NCBI GenBank assembly: GCA_030605705.1
Contig: JAUWHU010000031.1
Coordinates: forward strand, 1 to 5,147
From: Thermoflexia bacterium
GTDB lineage: Bacteria > Chloroflexota > Anaerolineae > B4-G1 > SLSP01
Length of the DNA: 5,147 nucleotides
Direction: 5' to 3'
A model generated the notes under the pieces. That model was not told the DNA's origin. It saw nothing but the letters and a program-made list of their open reading frames with translations, and made no database searches. How positions within the stretch are numbered: the stretch's first letter is position 1; every line of letters starts with the position of its first letter. The translations under genes were made by a program, and so were the position numbers. Of the stretch, positions 1 to 5,081 are shown piece after piece.

Positions 1-30
1 AGCAGAGGAATATATCCGTCGTTATGGATG

Positions 31-35
31 AGGAG
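31..35 (+). promoter_or_regulatory. Ribosome-binding site that sets the rho start
   Basis: AGGAG lies 6 nt upstream of the ATG at 42. The upstream in-frame ATG at 24 has only a purine stretch (AGAGGA, 4-9) at a poor spacing of 14 nt. AGGAG itself would fall inside the reading frame if translation began at 24, so 42 is the better start. Confidence 0.7.
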
Positions 36-41
36 AAAAAC

Positions 42-1583
42 ATGAACGCTAAAAAACGATCCACAGATACCACGATTGAGCCAGAGCAGGAAGAGCTCCC
101 AGAGGATGCCGGCGTAGAGCAAGCCGCTTCTCCGCCTCCCCCCCAGGAGCCGGCGGATTCAATGACGGAAGCCGCCGGCGGCGAGGAGCTGGCTCTTCCA
201 GAAGAGACGCAAGCGCTGGAAGCTGGAGATGCTGAAGCCGGGCCGGAGCCTGCAGACGAAAAGGCCAAGAAGAAAAAGAAGAAAGAGGAGACCTTGCGGC
301 ACCTGGACATGGGCGCGTTGGAAGGCATGCGCCTGCCGGCATTGCGCGAGATGGCCCGCCATTACAACGTCTCCGGGTACAGCCGGCTCAAGAAGGAAGA
401 CCTGATCCTCCGGCTGTTGAGAGCTAAGGCCGAGAATGAAGGCTTTTCCTTCGGTGGCGGCATCTTGGAGATTACCAACGAGGGCATCGGGTTCTTGCGC
501 TCGGCCAGATGCTTGCCGGGGCCGGACGATGCTTATGTCTCTCAAAGTCAGATCCGGCGCTTCAGCATGCGCACCGGCGATATGGTTGTCGGGCAGGTGC
601 GCCCACCCAAGGAGACGGAGAAATATCATAGTCTCTTGCGAGTCGAGGCGCTGAACGGGATGGACCCGGAGACGGCGAAGCAACGCCCGCACTTTGAGCG
701 ACTCACCCCCATCTTCCCCGAAGAACCCTTCCACCTGGTCACAGACCCGCGCAATTTCACCCAGCGGCTGTTGGAATTGATCTCGCCCATCGGGAAGGGC
801 CAGCGCGGTCTGATCGTCTCACCACCGAAGGCCGGTAAAACCACCGTCCTCAAACACATCGCCAACGGCATCTCCGCGAACCATCCCGATGTACATTTGA
901 TGGTCGTCCTGATCGGGGAGCGCCCCGAGGAAGTCACCGATATGGACCGTTCCGTAGATGCCGAAGTCATCAGTTCGACCTTCGATGAAACGGTCGTCCA
1001 TCAGGCGAAAGTCGCCGAGATAGCCCTCCAACGCGCCAAACGGCTGGTCGAAATTGGGCGGGATGTGGTGATCCTGATTGATAGCATCACCCGCCTGACC
1101 CGCGCCTACAACCTGGTGGTACAACCCAGCGGACGCACACTATCCGGCGGCCTGGACCCGGCGGCCCTCTACCCGCCCAAGAAATTCTTTGGGGCGGCGC
1201 GCAAGATCGAAGAGGGGGGCAGCCTGACAGTTTTAGCCGCCTGCCTCATAGATACTGGTAGCCGCATGGATGCCGTCATCTACGAAGAATTCAAGGGCAC
1301 CGGCAACATGGAGCTCCACCTGAACCGCAAGCTACAGGAACGGCGTATCTTCCCGGCCCTCGATGTTGTGCGTTCGGGCACCCGCCGCGAGGAACTGCTG
1401 CTGGACAAGGAGACGCTGCGCAAGGTATGGTTGCTGCGGCGGATGGTCTCCCAGATGATGGCCCCCAAGCCCGGTGGCGCAGGATATGACATCACCGCTG
1501 CCACGGAGGCACTCTTGCAGCGGATGCGCCGCACGCGCACCAACCGCCAATTCCTGGACGAGCTGACAAAGGGCCTGAGCTAG
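42..1583 (+). CDS. rho: Transcription termination factor Rho
   Basis: Rho is a hexameric RNA-dependent ATPase and helicase that loads on C-rich nascent RNA and ends transcription in the cytoplasm. The 513-residue product (from ATG 42) has every family block. Residues 1-84 are a low-complexity extension: acidic, Pro/Ala-rich, ending in a run of lysines (K-AKKKKKKEE). Residues about 89-128 are the Rho N-terminal helical domain. Residues about 138-206 are the OB/cold-shock RNA-binding domain (GGGILEI, GIGFLRS, DAYVSQSQIRRF, RTGD). The RecA-like motor follows with Walker A PPKAGKTT (261-268), the LIGERPEEVTDM block, catalytic Glu about 326 in VAEIALQRAKR, Walker B VVILIDS (342-348), Q loop PSGRTLSGG (about 362-370), R loop FKGTGNMEL and the arginine finger in SGTRREEL (R448). 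E. coli Rho is 419 residues; the excess is nearly all N-terminal. No key motor residue is missing. Its promoter lies outside the window. Identification is essentially certain; the start is likely but not proven. Confidence 0.97.
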   Translation: MNAKKRSTDTTIEPEQEELPEDAGVEQAASPPPPQEPADSMTEAAGGEELALPEETQALEAGDAEAGPEPADEKAKKKKKKEETLRHLDMGALEGMRLPALREMARHYNVSGYSRLKKEDLILRLLRAKAENEGFSFGGGILEITNEGIGFLRSARCLPGPDDAYVSQSQIRRFSMRTGDMVVGQVRPPKETEKYHSLLRVEALNGMDPETAKQRPHFERLTPIFPEEPFHLVTDPRNFTQRLLELISPIGKGQRGLIVSPPKAGKTTVLKHIANGISANHPDVHLMVVLIGERPEEVTDMDRSVDAEVISSTFDETVVHQAKVAEIALQRAKRLVEIGRDVVILIDSITRLTRAYNLVVQPSGRTLSGGLDPAALYPPKKFFGAARKIEEGGSLTVLAACLIDTGSRMDAVIYEEFKGTGNMELHLNRKLQERRIFPALDVVRSGTRREELLLDKETLRKVWLLRRMVSQMMAPKPGGAGYDITAATEALLQRMRRTRTNRQFLDELTKGLS

Positions 1584-1668
1584 CTCGGTCTGGCGTGGTA
1601 GACTTTGGAGGTCTGAAATAGGTCGCGGCCTGTAGTTACGAGGCGACAACTTAAACCGCCAAGACGCC

Positions 1669-1739
1669 AAGGCGCAAACCGTAGGTGTGGGCAGGCAGTG
1701 CCCACAACGCTAAGTTTTCCCGCGTTTTCTTTGCGCCTT
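1669..1739. repeat. Nested inverted repeat, possible dispersed intergenic element
   Basis: An outer perfect 10-bp arm AAGGCGCAAA (1669-1678) pairs with TTTGCGCCTT (1730-1739). Inside it an 8-bp perfect hairpin TGTGGGCA (1686-1693) / TGCCCACA (1699-1706) has a 5-nt loop. The left flank continues as CCGCCAAGACGCC (1657-1669) and the right as TTGTGGGAAA. Sequences of this 'CCGCCAAGACGCCAAGG' type are familiar to me as multi-copy intergenic elements in several environmental phyla. The nearest T-run (TTTT, 1715-1718) is too distant for a canonical terminator on the + strand, and none is seen on the - strand. Pairing is directly visible; dispersed-repeat status is inferred. Confidence 0.6.
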
Positions 1740-1774
1740 TGTGGGAAATTTTCCGCTTAACAAGGCTCCCCACA

Positions 1775-1798
1775 CTTTACAGAGACATTATCCAAATT
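1775..1798. repeat. Direct repeat copy 1, downstream of thrS
   Basis: The sequence reads CTTTACAG, then AGAC, then ATTATCCAAATT. It matches 3848-3867 (CTTTACAG + ATTGTCCAAATT) at 19 of 20 positions after skipping the 4-nt AGAC insertion. Both copies have the same orientation and bracket the whole thrS transcription unit. Given the freedom to place a gap, a chance match is possible. Confidence 0.4.
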
Positions 1799-1813
1799 GC
1801 CGGAGAGCTAAAT

Positions 1814-3574
1814 CTATTCCAGCGCCCGCTCCTCGACTGCCTGCGCGACATGTGCGATGAACTCCTCCACCGGCAGCACCCCCAGCTGCCGCTTCTTGCC
1901 GCGCAGTCGCACAGCGACTGTCCCGGCCTCAGCTTCTTTATCCCCCACAACCAGCAGGTAGGGGATTTTCTGCAGCTGGGCCGAGCGGATCTTGGCGTTC
2001 ATCCGCGAGGATGACGTGTCCGTGCTCACGCGGATGTGCGCACGGCGCAACTTATCCTCCACCGCTCGGGCGTAGTCTAAGTGCCGGTCGGCGATGGGGA
2101 TGAGTCGCGCCTGCTCCGGCGCAAGCCACACCGGGAACGCGCCGGCGTAGTGCTCCACCAGAATGCCGAAAAAGCGCTCCAGTGATCCCAGCAGTGCGCG
2201 ATGGACCATGTAGGGCCGGTGTTCCAGGCCATCCTCACCCGTGTAGGTCATGTCGAAACGCTCCGGCAGGTTGAAGTCGAACTGGATCGTGGTGAGCTGC
2301 CACGAACGGCCCAACGCGTCCTTGATCTTGAGGTCAATCTTGGGGCCGTAGAACGCGCCGCCGCCCTCGTCCATCTCGTAGGCTATCCCTTCGGCCTCGA
2401 TAGCGCGCAGCAGCGACGCCTGCGCCTGTTCCCAGCGCGCCGGGTCGCCCACGGCCTTCTCCGGGCGCGTGGCTAAGTATGCCTGAATGTCCTCGAAGCC
2501 GAAGGCGCGCAGCAGCTCCAGCGAGAAGCGCAGCACCCGCAGCACCTCATCCTCGATCTGCTCCGGCGTGCAGAAGATGTGGGCGTCGTCTTGCGTGAAG
2601 CCGCGCACGCGCAGCAACCCGTGGAGCACGCCGCTTTTCTCGTAGCGGTAGACCGTGCCGAGCTCCGCCCAGCGCAGCGGCAGCTCGCGGTAGGAGCGCA
2701 AGCTCGTCTTGTAGATCAGGATATGGAAGGGGCAGTTCATCGGCTTGATGAAATATTCCTGTCCGTCCACATCCATTGGGGAGTACATACTCTCGCGGTA
2801 GAAATCTAAGTGACCGGAGGTCTCCCACAACCAGGCCTTGCCGATGTGCGGCGTGTAGACGAAATCGTAGCCCCCCTCGATGTGCCGGTCGCTCCAGAAA
2901 TCCTCGATGATCTTGCGCATCATCGCGCCCTTGGGATGCCAGTAGGCCATCCCCGGCCCGGCCTCCTCGTGGAAGGAGAGCAGGTCGAGTTGCTTGACCA
3001 GTTTGCGGTGGTCGCGTTTTTTCACTTCTTCTAACCACTGGAGATGTTGGCGCAGCTCCTTCGGCGTCTCCCAGGCCGTGCCGTAGATGCGTTGGAGCAT
3101 CGGGCGCTCGGCATCTCCGCGCCAGTAGGCTCCGGCGACGCTTAGCAGTTTGACCGCCTTGGAGTTGATCTCTCGTGAATTCTCCACGTGCGGTCCACGG
3201 CAGAGGTCCACGAAGTCGCCGCTTTGGTAGATGGAGAACGTGGTCTCCGGATCGTCAACTAACAAATCGGCGATCAACTCCAATTTGTAGGGTTGGTCGG
3301 TGAAGAGCGCTTTGGCCTTCTCGGCATCGAGCTCCTCACGAACAAACTCCTGCTTTTCTTGGATCAGCTCCCGCATCCGGGCCTCGATCTGCACTAAGTC
3401 ATCCTCGGTGAGCGTTCGAGGCAGGTCGAAATCGTAGTAGAAGCCTTGCTCGATAGGCGGCCCGATGGCAACCTTGCCGGTGGGGAACATCTCCAACACA
3501 GCTTCGGCCATCAAGTGCGCCGCCGAGTGGCGGATGCGGTACAACCGGCTCTCGTGATATTCTGACGAATCCAT
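1814..3574 (-). CDS. thrS: Threonyl-tRNA synthetase lacking the TGS domain
   Basis: This class II synthetase joins threonine to tRNA-Thr using ATP and proofreads mischarged Ser-tRNA-Thr. The 586-residue product begins almost directly in the editing (N2) domain, with the editing-site residues HSAAH (H16, H20) and CRGPH (C125, H129). The catalytic core (about 205-483) carries the zinc ligands C281 (NCPFH), H332 (DDAHIF) and H458 (VHRALLG), motif 2 (RYEKSG...RVRGFTQDD, about 310-330) and motif 3 (HRALLGSLERF, 458-468). The C-terminal anticodon-binding domain starts at WLAPEQ, about residue 483. E. coli ThrRS is 642 residues; the missing segment is the N-terminal TGS domain (about 60 residues). 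The ATG at 3574 is chosen because AGGAGG sits 5 nt upstream. A GTG at 3622 would extend the frame, but it lies inside the leader terminator hairpin. The gene is a single-gene unit under T-box control and converges on rho. Confidence 0.97.
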   Translation of the reverse strand: MDSSEYHESRLYRIRHSAAHLMAEAVLEMFPTGKVAIGPPIEQGFYYDFDLPRTLTEDDLVQIEARMRELIQEKQEFVREELDAEKAKALFTDQPYKLELIADLLVDDPETTFSIYQSGDFVDLCRGPHVENSREINSKAVKLLSVAGAYWRGDAERPMLQRIYGTAWETPKELRQHLQWLEEVKKRDHRKLVKQLDLLSFHEEAGPGMAYWHPKGAMMRKIIEDFWSDRHIEGGYDFVYTPHIGKAWLWETSGHLDFYRESMYSPMDVDGQEYFIKPMNCPFHILIYKTSLRSYRELPLRWAELGTVYRYEKSGVLHGLLRVRGFTQDDAHIFCTPEQIEDEVLRVLRFSLELLRAFGFEDIQAYLATRPEKAVGDPARWEQAQASLLRAIEAEGIAYEMDEGGGAFYGPKIDLKIKDALGRSWQLTTIQFDFNLPERFDMTYTGEDGLEHRPYMVHRALLGSLERFFGILVEHYAGAFPVWLAPEQARLIPIADRHLDYARAVEDKLRRAHIRVSTDTSSSRMNAKIRSAQLQKIPYLLVVGDKEAEAGTVAVRLRGKKRQLGVLPVEEFIAHVAQAVEERALE

Positions 3575-3579
3575 GATCT

Positions 3580-3585
3580 CCTCCT
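3580..3585 (-). promoter_or_regulatory. Ribosome-binding site of thrS
   Basis: On the minus strand AAGGAGGAG precedes the ATG at 3574, with the AGGAGG core 5 nt away. It lies downstream of the leader terminator, so it is transcribed only after readthrough. It also fixes the start against the upstream in-frame GTG. Confidence 0.9.
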
Positions 3586-3610
3586 TGATAATTAATTGCA
3601 AATTGCAAAC

Positions 3611-3641
3611 AAAAAACCCCACATCCTCTTGGGACGTGGGG
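3611..3641 (-). terminator. Regulated intrinsic terminator in the thrS leader
   Basis: A 10-bp stem CCCCACGUCC (3641-3632) / GGAUGUGGGG (3626-3617), with one G-U pair and a 5-nt CAAGA loop, is followed immediately by UUUUUU (3616-3611). Its 5' arm overlaps the antiterminator, so it forms when tRNA-Thr is charged and shuts off thrS. Confidence 0.95.
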
Positions 3642-3662
3642 CCTCACGCGGTTCCACCCAAG
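3628..3662 (-). promoter_or_regulatory. T-box sequence and antiterminator
   Basis: The 14-nt T-box reads UGGGUGGAACCGCG (3660-3647), against the family consensus AGGGUGGNACCGCG. Helix A1 is CUUGGG (3662-3657) with CCCAAG (3633-3628). The 7-nt bulge is UGGAACC (3656-3650). Helix A2 is GCGUG (3649-3645) with CACGU (3638-3634), including one G-U pair, closed by a 6-nt loop. The bulge UGGA should pair with the tRNA 3' end NCCA, predicting U as the discriminator base of this tRNA-Thr. The 3' half shares bases with the terminator, so the two folds exclude each other. Confidence 0.93.
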
Positions 3663-3847
3663 TTTCCCCGATAACCGTCAGGAGACACTCTTGTGGCTAT
3701 AACGGGCCAACCCGGGAGCCTTTACTTGGTCATCGCCGTTCCAGACTCCGCTCGCGGGGGGTTTTCGCCGGGTTCCGGTGAAGAAGGCTTGCAGTCAGTG
3801 GTCTTCTCTCCCTGTCACGTTCCGCCGGGTACTCGTCCCGCTCAAAG

Positions 3848-3867
3848 CTTTACAGATTGTCCAAATT
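3848..3867. repeat. Direct repeat copy 2, at the thrS transcription start
   Basis: This copy (CTTTACAG + ATTGTCCAAATT on the + strand) overlaps part of the thrS -10 box and the predicted start site. It corresponds to 1775-1798 with one mismatch and lacks that copy's internal AGAC. See the first copy for the caveat on chance. Confidence 0.4.
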
Positions 3868-3893
3868 ATAACCGCAATGCAGGGAGATGTCAA
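3865..3893 (-). promoter_or_regulatory. Consensus sigma-70-type promoter of thrS
   Basis: The -35 box TTGACA (3893-3888) and -10 box TATAAT (3870-3865) match the housekeeping consensus at all 12 positions, with an exact 17-bp spacer. Transcription is expected to start near 3860-3857, giving a leader of about 285 nt to the thrS ATG that contains the whole T-box element. Such a strong promoter fits control by premature termination rather than by initiation. Confidence 0.92.
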
Positions 3894-3942
3894 GCGCCTG
3901 CGAGCGTGAATTGGGCTACGAAGGGCGAAATCACCACCTCAT

Positions 3943-3971
3943 TTGATTCTCTTGACTAATGGGACTATAAT
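3943..3971 (+). promoter_or_regulatory. Promoter of the recombinase-like gene, probably leaderless
   Basis: TTGATT (3943-3948, 4/6 of the -35 consensus) and TATAAT (3966-3971, 6/6) are spaced by 17 bp. Transcription should begin about 3978-3981, at or just before the ATG at 3981, leaving no room for a Shine-Dalgarno. It is divergent from the thrS promoter, with 49 bp between the two -35 boxes. A closer TTGACT at 3953-3958 is too near the -10 box (7 bp) to be its partner. Confidence 0.7.
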
Positions 3972-3980
3972 GGGGTCAAG

Positions 3981-4982
3981 ATGAACACGCCAGAGAAAAA
4001 ACTGCCGCAATCGCAACAATTAGCGCTCTTCCAGGAGGCGGAGGCCGGAGGTACTCCGGCAACACAGACGCCTGCCACGCCGGAGATCAACGCCCGCTCG
4101 TCTTTTAACGTGGTGTTAGGCTCGTTTGAGCGCTACATGGAGCAGCGTGGGTTCACGGAAAACACCCGGCAGGCTTTCCGCTTAGATATGCAATTGCTGG
4201 CCGATTACCTGGGGCCGGGGACGACGTTGGGACAGATCGTGACCGCAAATCTCAAAGCATTCCTCACCTGGATGAAGCAGGCGCGCGGCGTGCCGTGTAG
4301 TCCCAAAACGTTAGAACGCCGTATCACCACGTTGAAGGTCTTCTTCGGCTGGTTGGCGGAAGAAGGCGTGTTGCCCCGTGACCCGGCTGCCCCACTGATC
4401 CACCGTTCGGTTTCTGCTCCCCTGCCGGAGGTGCTGGATGACGCCGAGATGCAGGCGGTGCTGGCGGTCACGCAGGCTATGCGGCAAGGAGATGAGCAAC
4501 GCAAACCCGATCCTCGCCCGCATTTGCTGGTCACGTTGCTCCTCCATACCGGTATCAAGAAAGGAGAGTGCGTCAGAATCGTTCTCAACCATCTCGACGT
4601 GAGCGACTCCACGCGCCCGGCCTTGTGGGTACGGTACGCCACTCCCGGCCGCCGGCACAAGGAGCGGCGCATCGTGTTGCCGGCGCGGTGGCTGATGATC
4701 TTTCAAGAATATTTGGCGGCCTACAAACCCCGTCAGTTCCTTTTTCCCTGGACGGCGCGCAACTTAGAGTACGTGTTGACGAAGGTGGGGCAAGAGGCAG
4801 GCGTCACCCGCCTGACTTTCGAGATGCTCCGCTGGACTTGCGCCCTGCGCGACTACGTTGAGGGGATGGATCGGGACGCGCTACGGCAAAAACTGGGGCT
4901 TTCGGACATCAGCTGGTACGAAGTGGAGCCAAAACTCGCACTGCTGGCCCGGCAAGTAAAAGTTACCAAGTTGGGAAGTTAA
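3981..4982 (+). CDS. Degenerate tyrosine-recombinase (XerC/XerD-like) protein
   Basis: The 333-residue protein has a low-complexity head (1-40). It is followed by an N-terminal core-binding SAM-like domain (about 41-130: FERYMEQRGFTENTRQAFRLDMQ, TLERRITTLKVFFGWLAEEG) and a C-terminal catalytic-fold domain (about 148-320). In the active family the set is Arg, Lys, His, Arg, His/Trp, Tyr. Here the Arg-I motif TGLRxxE reads TGIKKGE (K193). The beta-hairpin Lys is kept (K227 in RHKERR). The HxLR motif reads EMLR (E281, R284 kept). The LGH motif reads LGLS (L307). The only nearby Tyr (Y313 in SDISWYEV) is about three residues early relative to STTQIY. The frame is intact and well conserved in fold-defining positions, so I infer a DNA-binding protein with reduced or no recombinase activity rather than a pseudogene. 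No target site is recognisable. Family assignment is firm; function is unknown. Confidence 0.85.
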   Translation: MNTPEKKLPQSQQLALFQEAEAGGTPATQTPATPEINARSSFNVVLGSFERYMEQRGFTENTRQAFRLDMQLLADYLGPGTTLGQIVTANLKAFLTWMKQARGVPCSPKTLERRITTLKVFFGWLAEEGVLPRDPAAPLIHRSVSAPLPEVLDDAEMQAVLAVTQAMRQGDEQRKPDPRPHLLVTLLLHTGIKKGECVRIVLNHLDVSDSTRPALWVRYATPGRRHKERRIVLPARWLMIFQEYLAAYKPRQFLFPWTARNLEYVLTKVGQEAGVTRLTFEMLRWTCALRDYVEGMDRDALRQKLGLSDISWYEVEPKLALLARQVKVTKLGS

Positions 4983-4987
4983 AAGTT
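4954..4987 (+). repeat. Short AAGTT tandem-like repeat across the gene end
   Basis: AAGTA is followed by four AAGTT units at 4960-4964, 4968-4972, 4976-4980 and 4983-4987, a period of 7-8 nt. The repeat encodes the last residues of the recombinase-like protein (KVTKLGS) and supplies its stop codon (4980-4982). This suggests repeat sequence entered or expanded at the gene end. Confidence 0.6.
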
Positions 4988-4997
4988 GCGCCAACGC

Positions 4998-5044
4998 TAC
5001 TCCCTACTCCCTTACTCCCTTACTTCCTACTCCCTTTTTACTCC
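4998..5044 (+). repeat. TACTCCC tandem repeat tract
   Basis: Six units on the + strand begin at 4998, 5005, 5013, 5021, 5028 and 5039. Each is TACTCCC or a near variant (TACTTCC, TACTCC), with 0-4 extra T between them. The tract is strongly pyrimidine-biased and fills most of the space between the recombinase-like gene and the next ribosome-binding site. It has no inverted symmetry, so it is not a terminator hairpin. Unit-number variation by slippage is possible. Confidence 0.85.
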
Positions 5045-5067
5045 ATCATTGTCCCAAAAATTATAAC

Positions 5068-5073
5068 AGGAGG
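5068..5073 (+). promoter_or_regulatory. Ribosome-binding site of the downstream gene
   Basis: AGGAGG stands 8 nt upstream of the ATG at 5082. An AT-rich stretch TTATAAC (5061-5067) just before it resembles a -10 box. No -35 box is visible at a suitable distance, so I do not call a promoter. Confidence 0.85.
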
Positions 5074-5081
5074 CTTTCGAC

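Larger units (their letters stand above)
1584..1813. other. Convergent rho/thrS intergenic region, no clear intrinsic terminator
   Basis: This 230-bp gap separates the rho stop from the thrS stop, the genes pointing at each other. It contains a nested inverted repeat (annotated separately), a short pseudo-palindrome GGAAATTTTCC (1744-1754) and one copy of a direct repeat (1775-1798). Neither strand shows a GC-rich hairpin followed directly by a T-run. Termination here is therefore either Rho-dependent or uses an imperfect structure. I see no ORF with coding character. Confidence 0.6.
3611..3858 (-). promoter_or_regulatory. T-box riboswitch (tRNA-Thr-sensing leader) of thrS
   Basis: The untranslated leader binds uncharged tRNA-Thr and then lets RNA polymerase read through a terminator into thrS. 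Reading the minus strand, a lower Stem I helix GCGGG (3841-3837) pairs with CCCGC (3758-3754). Next are the loop-E strand AGUA (3833-3830) and an upper helix CCGG (3828-3825) / CCGG (3771-3768). A symmetric CGGAAC/CGGAAC internal loop follows, then GUGA (3818-3815) / UCAC (3781-3778). The GAGAG bulge motif is at 3810-3806 and the distal arm contains CUGCAAG. Opposite AGUA is GAA (3766-3764), followed after one A by ACC (3762-3760), a threonine codon and the preferred specifier. A Stem III candidate is GGCU/AGCC with CGGG/CCCG (3720-3695). The T-box, antiterminator and terminator follow and are annotated separately. The fold was traced by eye, not computed. Confidence 0.95.

Noticed and set aside
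24..41. Rho start at ATG 24
   Set aside because: The spacing from its purine tract is too long, whereas the ATG at 42 has AGGAG 6 nt upstream. It would add only six residues.
626..1124. Antisense open frames inside rho
   Set aside because: Long opposite-strand frames are expected in GC-rich coding DNA. The + frame has full Rho conservation, and these encode no recognisable motif.
1686..1718. Intrinsic terminator for rho
   Set aside because: The 8-bp hairpin is followed by ACGCTAAG before a weak TTTT, so it does not meet the hairpin-plus-U-tract rule.
3575..3622. In-frame GTG extension of thrS (16 extra residues from 3622)
   Set aside because: The GTG lies within the 3' arm of the leader terminator and has no SD. 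The ATG at 3574 has AGGAGG at ideal spacing and starts right at the editing domain.
3596..3959. Plus-strand reading frames across the T-box region
   Set aside because: They run antisense through a structured riboswitch and promoter, have no SD, and show no domain-like sequence.
3953..3971. TTGACT (3953-3958) as the -35 box of the recombinase-like gene
   Set aside because: It is only 7 bp from TATAAT, too close for a sigma-70-type promoter. TTGATT at 3943 gives exactly 17 bp.
4998..5044. CRISPR-like array
   Set aside because: Units are 7-8 nt and contiguous, without spacers of uniform length or palindromic repeats.
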